A stretch of DNA of 48,688 nucleotides from Algimonas arctica (GTDB lineage Bacteria > Pseudomonadota > Alphaproteobacteria > Caulobacterales > Maricaulaceae). Location of the stretch: contig NZ_BMZH01000016.1 in assembly GCF_014652695.1 (NCBI RefSeq), positions 1-48,688 on the forward strand, in the 5' to 3' direction. Shown piece after piece: positions 20,480-30,178 of this stretch. The notes under the pieces are model-generated. The model saw nothing but the letters and a program-made list of their open reading frames with translations, ran no database searches and had not been told where the DNA came from. The translations under genes and the position numbers were made by a program. Every line of letters starts with the position of its first letter. Positions within the stretch are counted from its first letter, which is position 1.

Positions 20480-20625
20480 GGCCGTGTCTTTCCTTGGCGG
20501 CCGTCGGTTCGCGCAATCCGAATTCGGTGCGCGTCGCCTGACGTCCTTTAAGTCTTCTGTCCCCTCGCTGTTAGCGAGCGGACTGATCCTGCGCAAGCCT
20601 ATGATTTTCGACGGCTTTGCGCCGC

Positions 20626-22374
20626 TCAATGCATGTCAATGTGATCATCAAGGAAGGACCAGTCAGGCGCCGGACGAAGGGCCTCCATCGCTTCATGTTG
20701 CGACAAGAAGATCTGTCCTGTCAGCCGATCAAGGAAAGAGGACCGGAACAACCGTTCCCGCACTCGGCTTTGCATATCGGAAAAGTGCAATGCGATATTA
20801 GCCGATTTAAGGCGATTGTTGATGGTCTCTAGCGAACTCAAAGCCGACGCATCGATCCGATTGACGGCAGTACACATGAAAATCAAATCCGTCAGCTCGG
20901 GGTTTTCTGATACAATCGTGGCGACACGGTCCTCCAATGTCCGTGCATTCGCATAATAAAGGCTTTCATCGATCCGCATGGTTTTGACTTGATCATTGGT
21001 TTCAACCACAAACCGTTGCGCATCACGATAATGCTCTGTGCCGGGGAAACGTCCCACGAGCGGCATGTGAGGATTAACTGTGGTCCGAATATGCAGCGCC
21101 ATCGCCAGCACAACGCCGACCAAAACCCCATATTGCACCCCTAACATTAACACGGAGAGGAAAGTGGCAACAGCGGTGACGCCATCAATCCGAGAATAGA
21201 CCCATGTCCGCCAGATCGCTTTGAAATCAAGCAAGCTGAGACAGGCAATGATAATCAGAGCGGCCAAAACGGACAGCGGAAGAGATTTCAGAAGCGGCGT
21301 CAAAAACATTGCCGTCAAAGCCATTAAGGCGGCAACGATAATGCCCGACAGAGGGGTCTCAGCCCCCGCTGCCGCATTAACCGCCGACCGCGACATGGAG
21401 CCGTTTACGGCATAGCCGCCCGATAACCCCGCCGCGATGTTTGCAGCCCCCAACCCCAATAGTTCACGGTTGGCATTGATTGAATCCCGTTGCCGCGCCG
21501 CCAGCTCCTGCGCCGTCGACGTGCTATCCACGAAAGCGACAATGGCAATCACCGCAGCCGGAACAGTCAGCGACTGGATCAAGGAGGTCTCTATCATAGG
21601 AATTCGGAACGGCGGTAACCCGCTCGGGACGGCACCAACAATCGCAAGGCCCTTTTGGTCGAGTCCTATCGCCCAACTCACAGTGATAAATAGGCCGATG
21701 ATGAAAATCGGCGCCATGCGCGACGCCAGCTTAGCCATATTGCTTGAGACCCCGAGCCTAACCAAGCGGTAGGCAAAACTATTTCTCGCCAGATAAAAAC
21801 TGAGCAAGGCCAGCGACCCGACGCCGACCGTGATCAGGCTTGTTTGTCCAATCTGATCGCTCAGATTTCTAATCATTGAAAATGCTGTGCGGCCGCCCCC
21901 ATCAACGCCAACAATATGACGTAATTGACTGATAACAATCAGAAGTGCCGCACCTGTTATATAAGCGGACACGACCGGTCGCGAGACGAAATTCATTAAA
22001 AAACCCGCCTTGAGTAGCCCTGCTCCGATCAACATCACCCCGACCATCAAGGCAATGGCGGCGGCCCCAACGACCCGTAATTCTTCTGGGAGCTCATAAA
22101 TGGTTGCGGCAGTCATCAGCGAAATCACGGCTGTCGGACCGACAGTCAATTGTCGCGAACTACCTAAAACCGCATAAGCTAAAAGGGGGGTAATTGAGGC
22201 GTAAATGCCGACCTTGGGCGGCAGGCCTGCGAGCAAGGCATAGGCCAAGGATTGCGGCACAAGCAGGATCGTCACAACGATGGCGGCGACTAAGTCACTC
22301 GAGAAACGAGACCCTGAATAATCCCCGATCCAACCCCATTGTGCCTTCACGGCGGATCCCAGCCAGCCACTCAT
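20626..22374 (-). CDS. SulP-family anion transporter with STAS domain
   Basis: A 582-residue inner-membrane transporter of the SLC26/SulP family. The N-terminal signature VVTILLVPQSLAYALLAGLPPKVGIYAS and GSSRQLTVGPTAVISLM are present, followed by 10-14 hydrophobic segments to about residue 435. The C-terminal cytoplasmic STAS domain covers about residues 450-570 (DESLYYANARTLED, VNRIDASALSSLETINNRL). Substrates in the family include sulfate, bicarbonate and dicarboxylates; no carbonic anhydrase or sulfate-assimilation gene lies nearby to decide. Confidence 0.9.
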   Translation of the reverse strand: MSGWLGSAVKAQWGWIGDYSGSRFSSDLVAAIVVTILLVPQSLAYALLAGLPPKVGIYASITPLLAYAVLGSSRQLTVGPTAVISLMTAATIYELPEELRVVGAAAIALMVGVMLIGAGLLKAGFLMNFVSRPVVSAYITGAALLIVISQLRHIVGVDGGGRTAFSMIRNLSDQIGQTSLITVGVGSLALLSFYLARNSFAYRLVRLGVSSNMAKLASRMAPIFIIGLFITVSWAIGLDQKGLAIVGAVPSGLPPFRIPMIETSLIQSLTVPAAVIAIVAFVDSTSTAQELAARQRDSINANRELLGLGAANIAAGLSGGYAVNGSMSRSAVNAAAGAETPLSGIIVAALMALTAMFLTPLLKSLPLSVLAALIIIACLSLLDFKAIWRTWVYSRIDGVTAVATFLSVLMLGVQYGVLVGVVLAMALHIRTTVNPHMPLVGRFPGTEHYRDAQRFVVETNDQVKTMRIDESLYYANARTLEDRVATIVSENPELTDLIFMCTAVNRIDASALSSLETINNRLKSANIALHFSDMQSRVRERLFRSSFLDRLTGQIFLSQHEAMEALRPAPDWSFLDDHIDMH

Positions 22375-22411
22375 GACAGGGGCTCAATACGCTTGAATGT
22401 TTTGAGGGGTG

Positions 22412-22837
22412 TCAGTTTTTCTCTCTTGCAGCAAAATCAATCAAAGGCTGACGGATTTGACCGAGCTGATAACCGGCGGCGCTAACCGCGTCTAAAACGC
22501 CATCAACGCCGAGTTTGTCGACATGCGCAAACGCCCACAATGCCGCCGAGCGCGTTCCCGAGGCACAGAAAGTAACGATCGGACGGGGCGCTGATTCATA
22601 GGCCGTGATCGACGCTTCGATCAGACCCGGCGTGAGCCCCCCCGCCATCGGAATATGGTAATAGTTTCGCGACACCGCCATTGCGGCTTGCTCAACTTCA
22701 TCCGACATCGGCTGAAGGGGCGCTTCTTGATCCGGACGGTTATTGATGAAACTCATCACGCCTTGCTCTGCCAAGGCGAACAATTGCGCTGGCATCAACT
22801 GTCCCGTGACGAACACATCTCCCGGAAGCTCTTTCAT
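22412..22837 (-). CDS. DUF442 / TIGR01244-type phosphatase-like protein
   Basis: A 141-residue protein with a dual-specificity-phosphatase-like fold. The active-site P-loop is visible as TFCASGTRSAALWAF (Cys-x5-Arg), and the N-terminal block VTGQLMPAQLFALAEQGVMSFINNRPD is typical of the DUF442 family, also known as the beta-lactamase-hydrolase-like N-terminal domain. Relatives are linked to sulfide detoxification or are uncharacterised phosphatases, so the substrate remains open. The ATG overlaps the tkt stop by four bases. Confidence 0.8.
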   Translation of the reverse strand: MKELPGDVFVTGQLMPAQLFALAEQGVMSFINNRPDQEAPLQPMSDEVEQAAMAVSRNYYHIPMAGGLTPGLIEASITAYESAPRPIVTFCASGTRSAALWAFAHVDKLGVDGVLDAVSAAGYQLGQIRQPLIDFAAREKN

Positions 22838-24828
22838 ACGGCAAGCTGTGCTTTAGCGGCGGCCACAACGGCATCCGTCGTAATGCCGAAATGTTCAAAC
22901 AGCGCCGCGCCGGGAGCAGACGCGCCAAAACTGTCCATGCCCACAAAAGCGCCCTGACGCCCGATCAGAGCGTCCCATCCTTGGCGGATACCGGCTTCGA
23001 CAGCGACCTTTGGCAAATCCTTTCCCAGAACCGAACGAATGTAATTGTCGTCCTGCTCCAAGAAAATATCCATGCAAGGCACTGACACGACTCGCGCCAA
23101 AATTCCTTCACTGGCCAAGCGGTATGCCGCTTGGACACAGAGGTGCACTTCTGACCCCGTGCCAATCAACACAATATCATCGGCCCCCTCGCCCGCTTTG
23201 AGAACGTAACCGCCGCGTTCGCACCAGTTTTTTGACGCATCATCGCGCACGGCCGGCAATCCCTGACGGGTCAGCGCCATAACGCTTGGGCCATCTTTAC
23301 GCTGCACAGCCAATTCCCAACATTCCGCCGTCTCAAGCGCATCGGCGGGACGGTATGTGTAAACATTCGGGATGGCGCGTAGGCTGGCCAAGTGTTCGAC
23401 AGGTTGGTGGGTCGGGCCATCTTCGCCCACGCCAATGGAATCATGCGTCGCCACATAGATCGACTGAATGCCCATCAAACCCGCCAAGCGGACGGAGGGA
23501 CGGCAGTAATCCATAAACACCATGAACAGACCGGAATACGGTATAATGCCGCCATGCAAGGCCATACCGTTCATCGCGGCGGCCATGCCGTGTTCTCGTA
23601 TACCGTAATTGACGTAACGCCCCCCATAATGGGCCGCTTGAATTTCGTCAGATGTGGCGGGCGTCTTCGTTTTGTTAGACCCTTCCAAATCAGCAGAGCC
23701 AGAGATCATATCGGTGAGTAGTTCCGTCAGCGGCACGAGCGCTTTGCCAGACGCGGCACGGGTCGCCATAGTGGGCTTTTCCGCCGCGATCTGATCTTTA
23801 TAGACTTGGAAGCTTTCCAGCCAGCCGTCGTTCAATTCACCCGCCATAGCGCGCTCAAAGTCAGCCTTTTGATCTGATGTGGATAGACGCTTGGCCCATT
23901 CACGGTGATCCTTTCGACCGCGTTTTCCGGGCCGCTTCCAGAGTTTGTAAACATGGTCCGGGACTTCAAAGGGACCATGATCCCAGCCAATGGCCGCGCG
24001 GACGCCCGCAATCTCTTCATCGCCCAGAGGGGAGCCGTGTGCTTTGTTTAAGCCCGCTTTGGTTGGGGCCCCTTTTCCGATCGTAGTTTTACAGGCGATC
24101 ATCGTAGGTTTTTCGGATTTTTTGGCGCGCCGCAGTGCATTCGCGACATGTTGCGGGTTGTGCCCGTCAATCTCGATAACTTTCCAACCGCTGGCTTCAA
24201 ACCGCTTCTTCTGATTCGTCGAATCAGACAGCGATACAGGGCCATCAATGGTAATGTTATTATCGTCCCAAAGGACGGTCAGTTTGTTCAGTCCGAGATG
24301 CCCGGCCAAGCTTATCGCTTCCTGACTAATGCCTTCCATCAGGCAGCCATCGCCGCAAATGACATACGTATGGTGATTGACAATATCATCACCATAGCGC
24401 GCATTCATGTGACGTTCCGCAAGCGCGAAACCGACGGCGTTAGCAATCCCTTGCCCAAGAGGCCCTGTCGTTGTTTCAACGCCCGGCACATGGCCATATT
24501 CTGGGTGCCCCGCCGTAATAGAGCCGAGTTGGCGGAAGTTTTTGATCTGATCCATCGTCACGGCTTTGTAGCCCGTAAGGTGCAACAGGCTATAAATCAG
24601 CATCGAGCCATGCCCTGCAGACAGGATGAACCGATCTCGATCGGCCCAGTTCGAGTCAGACGGATCAAATTTCAGAAATTTGGAAAACAAGACAGTCGCC
24701 GCATCGGCCATGCCCATTGGCATTCCGGGGTGGCCACTATTGGCGCGCTGCACAGCATCCATAGAGAGGGCAGTGATCGCGTTCGCCATGTTACGATGGT
24801 CACGCTGGCTTTGAGAGAGTTCGGTCAT
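22834..24828 (-). CDS. tkt: Transketolase
   Basis: A 664-residue thiamine-diphosphate enzyme of the pentose phosphate pathway moving two-carbon units between sugar phosphates. Visible: MDAVQRANSGHPGMPMGMA at the substrate channel, GDGCLMEGISQEA (ThDP/Mg motif), the phosphate-binding KTTIGKGAP, the pyrimidine-domain region YGIREHGMAAAMNGMALHGG, and THDSIGVGEDGPTHQPVEHL. The C-terminal domain ends in FGITTDAVVAAAK. Full family length. It stands alone apart from the coupled DUF442 gene downstream. Confidence 0.96.
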   Translation of the reverse strand: MTELSQSQRDHRNMANAITALSMDAVQRANSGHPGMPMGMADAATVLFSKFLKFDPSDSNWADRDRFILSAGHGSMLIYSLLHLTGYKAVTMDQIKNFRQLGSITAGHPEYGHVPGVETTTGPLGQGIANAVGFALAERHMNARYGDDIVNHHTYVICGDGCLMEGISQEAISLAGHLGLNKLTVLWDDNNITIDGPVSLSDSTNQKKRFEASGWKVIEIDGHNPQHVANALRRAKKSEKPTMIACKTTIGKGAPTKAGLNKAHGSPLGDEEIAGVRAAIGWDHGPFEVPDHVYKLWKRPGKRGRKDHREWAKRLSTSDQKADFERAMAGELNDGWLESFQVYKDQIAAEKPTMATRAASGKALVPLTELLTDMISGSADLEGSNKTKTPATSDEIQAAHYGGRYVNYGIREHGMAAAMNGMALHGGIIPYSGLFMVFMDYCRPSVRLAGLMGIQSIYVATHDSIGVGEDGPTHQPVEHLASLRAIPNVYTYRPADALETAECWELAVQRKDGPSVMALTRQGLPAVRDDASKNWCERGGYVLKAGEGADDIVLIGTGSEVHLCVQAAYRLASEGILARVVSVPCMDIFLEQDDNYIRSVLGKDLPKVAVEAGIRQGWDALIGRQGAFVGMDSFGASAPGAALFEHFGITTDAVVAAAKAQLAV

Positions 24829-24887
24829 AAGCGCCCTTTGCCACGAAACGCGCCGAAGGTTAACCCAGAAGGTTGCAGGATTGTGGA

Positions 24888-26744
24888 CTAACCGAGACCA
24901 AACGCCACGGCTGTGTGATAAGTTACGGCGGCGGCCAGATAAGCCAGAACAAAGAGGTAGCTAAAGGCGAAGAGCGGCCATTTCCAGCTATTGGTTTCTT
25001 TGCGGATAATCGCAAAAGTCGATAAACATTGCGGCGCGAAAACGAACCACGCGAGAAAGGCCAACCCGGTCGCCATAGACCACTGGCTCGCGATAATGTC
25101 GGTCATTTGACCCTCAACCATCTCGCCTTGCACAGCGTAGATCGTCGCGAGGCTCGATACAGCGACTTCTCGTGCGGCCATCGCTGGAATCAGAGATATC
25201 GACATTTCGAGATTAAAGCCGATGGGCTGCAGCACAGGCAGAATGATATTGCCAATCATGCCCGCGAAAGTCTCGTTTATGCTGACGGCATTACGCGGGA
25301 ACGTAGTCAGGACCCAAATCACGACAGAGGCGGGCAGAATGATTCGTCCGGCTCGGTTCACGAAAATCATACCGCGATCATAGAGACCCCGTAGATAATC
25401 TTTGAAAACAGGCGATTTATAGCTTGGAAGCTCAATCAATAGCCCTGAACTTTCGCCCCGCGCCAAAGTCCGCTTGAAAATTGCCGCCATAATGAAGGCA
25501 AACACGATCCCAACAATAATCAAGCCAAACGCCACAAGGCCCTGTTGTGAAAATACGCCGACCCGACCCTCTGGGATGAACGCGCCAATAATCAGAAAAT
25601 AGACCGGCCATCGCGCCGAACAGGTCATCAAAGGTGCAATCATTATCGTCGTCAGCCGATCGCGTTCCTGCTCGATGGTTCGCGCCGCCATGACACCGGG
25701 GATCGCGCAAGCAAAGGACGACAAGAGCGGAATGAAAGCCCGACCGTTTAGCCCAGCCTTGGCCATGATCGAATCAACCAAAAAAGCCGCGCGCGCCATA
25801 TAGCCCGAGGCTTCGAGCAAGAGGATGAAGGCAAACAAGATAATGATTTGCGGTAAGAAAACGAGAACCGCGCCAACGCCCGCAATCATTCCGTCAACAA
25901 TAAGCGATTGCAAGAGACCGTCTGGAAGCACCGCGGACACGACGCCTTGCAGCCATCCGATGCCGCTCTCAATCATGTCCATAGCGGGGCCTGACCAAGT
26001 GTAGACCGCTTGAAACATCACAAACAAAATACCGAGCAGAATGAAGAGGCCCAAAACCGGGTGCAGCACAAATTTATCGATCCGGTGCGTGAAGGTTTCA
26101 ATCTGATGCACGCGGGACACGGACCTTGTTGTCGCTGATCGGGCGCGTTGCTGTAATTCGCGAACATCCCCGAGCTCGCTTTTCGGAACAGCGGCGCTCC
26201 CATGCTCAACATCACCCGTCCATTCCGTGAGGAAATCCAACAGCGGAGCGCGGCCTGATGCCCGCACTGCTACGCAGTTGATGACGGGAATACCGAGCTC
26301 TTGCCCCAATGCAGGGATGTCGATGTTCAAACCGTCTCGTGCGGCCATGTCCATCATATTCAAGACCAAAATGATAGGCAGGCCGTAATTCTTGGCTTGA
26401 AGGACATTGTGCAAATGGGTTTCGATGTGCGCCGCATCAAGCATAAATACGATCGCATCGGGCGCGCGCTCACCGCTCAGTCGCCCATTGACCGCGTCAA
26501 TCGCGATCCGCTCATCCATCGACTTGCCCGTATTGCCATACACCCCCGGCAGATCGAGTAATTCAACTATCTGTCCATCAGGTAGAGAAAACTCGCCCTT
26601 GCGGTACTCAACAGTCACGCCCGGATAATTTGCCACCTTGGCCCGACCGCCTGTCAACGCATTAAAAAGTGAGGTTTTGCCGCAATTCGGCGCGCCAAGG
26701 AGCGCGAGCCGAACAGGGCGCGCCAAAGTATCTGTTTCAGACAT
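24888..26744 (-). CDS. feoB: Ferrous iron transporter FeoB
   Basis: A 618-residue inner-membrane Fe(II) uptake protein. The N-terminal G domain has GAPNCGKTSLFNALTG (P-loop), YPGVTVEYRKG (switch I), LDLPGVYG (G3) and LNMMDMA (G4). From about residue 225 onward there are multiple membrane helices with two Gate-like regions, including LLSSFACAIPGVMAARTIE and SLIPAMAAREVAVSSL. It is shorter than E. coli FeoB but similar to other alphaproteobacterial copies. feoA lies immediately upstream; no feoC is evident. Confidence 0.95.
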   Translation of the reverse strand: MSETDTLARPVRLALLGAPNCGKTSLFNALTGGRAKVANYPGVTVEYRKGEFSLPDGQIVELLDLPGVYGNTGKSMDERIAIDAVNGRLSGERAPDAIVFMLDAAHIETHLHNVLQAKNYGLPIILVLNMMDMAARDGLNIDIPALGQELGIPVINCVAVRASGRAPLLDFLTEWTGDVEHGSAAVPKSELGDVRELQQRARSATTRSVSRVHQIETFTHRIDKFVLHPVLGLFILLGILFVMFQAVYTWSGPAMDMIESGIGWLQGVVSAVLPDGLLQSLIVDGMIAGVGAVLVFLPQIIILFAFILLLEASGYMARAAFLVDSIMAKAGLNGRAFIPLLSSFACAIPGVMAARTIEQERDRLTTIMIAPLMTCSARWPVYFLIIGAFIPEGRVGVFSQQGLVAFGLIIVGIVFAFIMAAIFKRTLARGESSGLLIELPSYKSPVFKDYLRGLYDRGMIFVNRAGRIILPASVVIWVLTTFPRNAVSINETFAGMIGNIILPVLQPIGFNLEMSISLIPAMAAREVAVSSLATIYAVQGEMVEGQMTDIIASQWSMATGLAFLAWFVFAPQCLSTFAIIRKETNSWKWPLFAFSYLFVLAYLAAAVTYHTAVAFGLG

Positions 26745-26753
26745 AAGAACGGT

Positions 26754-27005
26754 CTAAGACTGTACGGATTCAACAAGAATGACTTGAGCGTCTTTTCGGC
26801 GCAGCGCAATAATGGCGCCATTTAGCCGGACGCTCATCGGGTTCCGCCCAAATAGTCCAAAATGAAGCGGCTCAACACGGTCACCCTCGGCAAACCCAAT
26901 ATCGCGTAACCGTGTTTCCTGAACCGGATCCGTGGTTGAAAATCCGAGAATTCGAGTCCGGTTCGACCGGGCGATATCAGTTAGACGGGTTGGTATGGAA
27001 GTCAT
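26754..27005 (-). CDS. feoA: FeoA, SH3-like partner of FeoB
   Basis: An 83-residue small cytoplasmic protein. The GFSTTDPVQETRLRDIGFAEGDRVEPLHFGLFGRNPMSVRLNGAIIALRR region is the FeoA core, with the SH3-like strand pattern and the LRDIGF and ALRR blocks. FeoA is needed for FeoB activity, probably by direct contact with its cytoplasmic parts. Nine bases separate it from feoB. A possible Fur-type site lies just upstream. Confidence 0.9.
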   Translation of the reverse strand: MTSIPTRLTDIARSNRTRILGFSTTDPVQETRLRDIGFAEGDRVEPLHFGLFGRNPMSVRLNGAIIALRRKDAQVILVESVQS

Positions 27006-27018
27006 AATCTATTTCATA

Positions 27019-27036
27019 GTGAGAACAAGTTGCAAC
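27019..27036 (-). promoter_or_regulatory. Possible Fur-type operator upstream of feoAB
   Basis: On the minus strand the sequence is GTTGCAAC-TT-GTTCTCAC, imperfectly symmetric, with TTGCAA and TTCTCA half-sites like those in alphaproteobacterial Fur boxes. It sits 14-31 bases before the feoA ATG, where an iron-responsive repressor would block transcription. The match is by eye and imperfect. Confidence 0.35.
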
Positions 27037-27159
27037 CGCAAAGGAAAAGCGCATCACTTTTTGACTATGGGATGGTCTGATAAAAACAGTGTGAATTATG
27101 CCGCGAAACACGGTGGACAGGAGTCTATTGCCTGCCTATAGGCACGCCTCAGAAACGAG

Positions 27160-27235
27160 GCCCGAATAGCTCAGTTGGTAGAGCAACGGATTGAAAATCC
27201 GTGTGTCCCTGGTTCAAATCCAGGTTCGGGCACCA
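27160..27235 (+). tRNA. tRNA-Phe (GAA)
   Basis: A 76-nt tRNA with a 7-bp acceptor stem (GCCCGAA / TTCGGGC), D arm AGCTCAGTTGGTAGAGC, anticodon stem CGGAT / ATCCG around loop TTGAAAA (anticodon GAA), T arm CCTGGTTCAAATCCAGG, and an encoded CCA end. All stems pair. Confidence 0.97.
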
Positions 27236-27342
27236 TTCTTTTCCGCGGCTGGCCGCACTCTCCATCTATTTTATCCTACTCAGCCGAAACTGTGGCTCAG
27301 ATCACCTTAAAGCACGTTGGCTCCCAACCCAAAGGATTAGCG

Positions 27343-27702
27343 CTAGTCGAGCAAACCGTTCGCAAGCTCATCTCTCAATTTGAATTTATCGACGACCTTA
27401 GTTATACCGAGGCGGCGTCGATCCTTGAGGTGTTTGGCGTCTATGTCTTTTGAAATCACAATAATCGGGACGTTAAAGGCCGCTTTTTGGAGCTGAGGAA
27501 TAGAGTCGGCTGACGTCAAGCCACGCGACAAACGATCGTCCAGTAAAATAACGTCGACACCTTCTTTCGCCAAATGGGTTTGTGCCTCTTCGATGTTTTG
27601 CGCGTATGTTAGGGTGAAATCGTTTTTATAACGGTCCTTCAAAAGGAATTTCACGAACATAAACTCGTGCTCATCATCATCAACTAATAAAAAACGTCTC
27701 AT
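27343..27702 (-). CDS. Single-domain response regulator (receiver domain)
   Basis: A 119-residue CheY-like protein with no output domain. The acidic pocket is RFLLVDDDEHE (residues 7-9), the phospho-acceptor Asp is in DVILLDDRLS, the switch Ser is in IIVISKDID, and the conserved Lys is in VVDKFKL. It probably relays a phosphoryl group from a histidine kinase not in this window. It is unusually basic after the switch residue (KHLKDRRRLG). No partner lies nearby. Confidence 0.82.
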   Translation of the reverse strand: MRRFLLVDDDEHEFMFVKFLLKDRYKNDFTLTYAQNIEEAQTHLAKEGVDVILLDDRLSRGLTSADSIPQLQKAAFNVPIIVISKDIDAKHLKDRRRLGITKVVDKFKLRDELANGLLD

Positions 27703-28270
27703 CTGCCCTGCTTGCCAAATTTTGGATATTCGTCTTTAAGTGACTCTTAAGTGCCAATTTAATGTGCTCCATACGCCCCTTCCCTTACAAAAAAGACAGC
27801 AAAAATAGTGATTTTTTGGCTCAATAGGCAGAAAACACAGTGTTTATAGCAGATATTGGGACGAAACACTTTCTTAACCCCGACTCTTGACCCCTGTTTA
27901 AACCCCCAGCGTTAGATGTGGCTGCAGGGATAACTTATGTCTCAGGTCAGTATGACGGATACCCGGAGTATTTAGTCTCATTGCCCTTCGATAATGAATT
28001 TGCACTTTCCCTTTAGTGACGTCCTTCAAGGACAGCTCACAGAGTGCCCGAGCTTTTAGATAGGGATTGCCAGTATGGCAGTCTTATAGACCTGATAATC
28101 TATCAGGCTTACCCGTGCCCGCATCCCGTGGATCCTATGGTCCGCCAACGATGTCGCATGCCGAAAGCATCCGCACAGGTCGCAAGGATTTGCGCCAAAA
28201 CCCCACCCTAAAATAATTATCATGATGGTTTCGGCCATCTTCACATTCGGCATCTCTGAAGGGAGCCATA
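27703..28270. other. 568-bp spacer with small hairpins
   Basis: No protein gene is supportable. Three perfect short hairpins occur: GTCCT/AGGAC at 28021-28033, CCTGATA/TATCAGG at 28091-28107, and GATGG/CCATC at 28224-28239; the last would lie in the leader of the small secreted-protein gene. A small RNA is possible but not shown. Confidence 0.4.
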
Positions 28271-28618
28271 ATGACCCTTACTGTTAAAAACCTTGTCGCC
28301 TGCGTCGCGCTTTCAACTGTTTGTTTCACGTCGACCGCTCACGCGGCTGACACATTCAATAAGTTTGGGGCACAGCCCGCAGCCGCGACACAGACACACG
28401 CCGCGCCGTATACGGTTGTGACATATTCAAAAACCAAAGCGTTCAATAAGAAACGCACTCTGAAACGTGTCGTTGAACCTGTAAAAACGGATGCGACATT
28501 TTTAATGAATAATGCGGCCGCGACATCGACGGACCGCTTCAACAAAATGGCGACACAGGAGCAATCTGTTTCTCGTGCGATGCCCGTCCTCAACAAGCGC
28601 GCCGTCACAATTCGCTAG
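28271..28618 (+). CDS. Small secreted basic protein, unknown
   Basis: 115 residues with a clear Sec signal peptide (VACVALSTVCFTSTAHA, cleavage near residue 25). The mature part is basic and polar and carries two related segments, DTFNKFGAQPAA and DRFNKMATQEQS, suggesting a weak internal repeat. No family is recognised. A strong GGGAG ribosome site six bases before the ATG and the clean signal peptide support a real gene. A periplasmic or secreted location is inferred from the signal only. Confidence 0.65.
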   Translation: MTLTVKNLVACVALSTVCFTSTAHAADTFNKFGAQPAAATQTHAAPYTVVTYSKTKAFNKKRTLKRVVEPVKTDATFLMNNAAATSTDRFNKMATQEQSVSRAMPVLNKRAVTIR

Positions 28619-29147
28619 CCCCACATTCGGAGAAGCTTCTAGGCGTCTCCATTAGGGGTAGTGAGATTTCAGCGACTATCGTTCATAGAACGGTGGTCGT
28701 TGCTGTTTGGAGAGTCCAAGGTTTTGGGCTTAATTTGGGCATAGGGCGAAAACGATCCGCACACGCCCGACATCGGTCGCAGCTTGATCGGATTGCCAAA
28801 AACTTGACGTGCCCGGATCAAACGCGTCCAATCGGCGGGTTCACTAGGATCATCCGAGCGTTCGTATTGAGCCAGCCCTCGAGCTGTTCGACGAGACTGG
28901 CAAGTTGGGCATTGTGGCCACTTCTGTGGCTTACGGCTCCACAACAACGCCAGCTCAATCTAGCAGCAAAACATCACCGAGTCAGGGAGACGTTTTCAAT
29001 TTTCAACTCTCGCCTGAATCCACGGCCCATTCAACTACGTGTTGACTAAAAGACCCAACCTCTTAAAATCATAAGAAGTTATTAACTTCATTCTCGTGAA
29101 CCCTAAGGTTCTGATAAAGAGAATAAACCGACGAGACTGAGATATTT
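28619..29147. other. 529-bp spacer with promoter and hairpins
   Basis: A 92-codon minus-strand frame (28669-28947) has a CPTC-like motif but no recognisable family or ribosome site, so I do not call it. The right end holds a good sigma-70-like promoter (see next entry), then a perfect GAAGTT-ATT-AACTTC hairpin at 29075-29089 and GAACC/GGTTC at 29098-29111 in the probable leader of the shikimate-dehydrogenase-like gene. Confidence 0.4.
29042..29069 (+). promoter_or_regulatory. Sigma-70-like promoter for the shikimate-dehydrogenase-like gene
   Basis: TTGACT (29042-29047) and TAAAAT (29064-29069) are separated by 16 bases, close to consensus. Transcription would start near 29076, giving a leader of about 70 bases containing a hairpin. 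Confidence 0.45.
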
Positions 29148-30134
29148 ATGCCTGAAAACCAAGACGTATCTGGTGGACACATTCGGGACTTGTTTAAAAG
29201 CGGTTTGTTACAAGTTGCCCGCCAGCCTAAAGACAGTTTCTTGGACGTTAATACGATAGGCAGTAAGTCCTTATACCTTTTTCCTATCGACCATGACTAC
29301 CCCGGCGGATCGGCAGCCATGCACAATGCGGTATTTCACCAATTTGGAATGAACAAACAGGCCGCCTTTGTTATTGGTGACCCGGCTGACTGCGAAGCTA
29401 TTTTTGCTAAGCTAAAAGCCGATCCCGCTTATGATGGAGGCGGAGCCGGCTCCGGCTTCAAAGATAAAGTCGCGCCCTTCCTGGATCGTTTAGATCAATC
29501 AGCCAAGTCAATCGGGAGTGTAAATGTCATTTCTCGGGAAGACGGTGAGCTAGTCGGTTATAACACAGATGGCATTGGATTTGTCTTGGGCCTGTTGCAC
29601 GAATATCCCGATTGTATTGCGGGACGTAAAGTCGTGATTTTGGGAGCGGGCGGCACGGCCTTACCTATCGCCTACGAGATGGCGCAAAAATCACCATCCG
29701 AAATTGTGATCGTCAATCGTACTGTCTCCAAAGCCGAGAAAATTGCAGAGCTTATCTCTCCCTTTGTAAAGGCGAGAGCTGTCGGTGAAAACGACATTGG
29801 CAATGAAATTGGTACAGCGGGTGTGATCGTCAATACATCGAACAAAGGCGCGCAACCGAATGAGAAATTTTCTGCCTTTGCGCCGATGACTGGGGATGTT
29901 GATGGCGATATGGTCGTTAGCAAAGCGAATGCGGCAAAGATCCCGAAAGATACGATTGTAGCGGACATTCTTTTAGAGCCAGAAACAATCACCATGAACC
30001 TAGCCATTGAGAATGGTAACCGCGTTCATTCCGGTCGTTTCATGAACTTATTTCAAGCCATCCCAGCATTCAAAATTATGACCAAACTGACCGACGAAAA
30101 CTTACAATCGATAATGTCAGAGGCCTTAAAGTAA
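29148..30134 (+). CDS. Shikimate dehydrogenase-like NAD(P)-binding protein
   Basis: A 328-residue protein with the AroE two-domain layout. The N-terminal substrate part contains FPIDHDYPGGSAAMHNAVFHQFG, where AroE normally has the HS-SPxMHN signature, so the shikimate-binding serines are altered. A Lys in GFKDKVAPFLDRLD could be the catalytic Lys, and SVNVISREDGELVGYNTDGIGF matches the AroE core including its Asp. The Rossmann part has VVILGAGGTALPIAYEMA and IVNRTVSKAEK. It is longer than AroE (about 280), with an N-terminal extension. I infer a divergent paralogue with another or broadened substrate. It is transcribed with the following small gene. Confidence 0.75.
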   Translation: MPENQDVSGGHIRDLFKSGLLQVARQPKDSFLDVNTIGSKSLYLFPIDHDYPGGSAAMHNAVFHQFGMNKQAAFVIGDPADCEAIFAKLKADPAYDGGGAGSGFKDKVAPFLDRLDQSAKSIGSVNVISREDGELVGYNTDGIGFVLGLLHEYPDCIAGRKVVILGAGGTALPIAYEMAQKSPSEIVIVNRTVSKAEKIAELISPFVKARAVGENDIGNEIGTAGVIVNTSNKGAQPNEKFSAFAPMTGDVDGDMVVSKANAAKIPKDTIVADILLEPETITMNLAIENGNRVHSGRFMNLFQAIPAFKIMTKLTDENLQSIMSEALK

Positions 30135-30178
30135 GAGCCAAAGCAGAACCTGTAAAATTACGCTTGATAGGAGTTGTA

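Noticed and set aside
20480-20629. TTG start at 20629 for the Ppx/GppA gene
   Set aside because: It overlaps the sulP stop attractively, but ATG 20479 has a far better ribosome site and the extra 50 residues are not family-like.
28669-28947. 92-codon minus-strand frame with a CPTC motif
   Set aside because: No ribosome site, no recognisable family and an amino-acid make-up like random translation.
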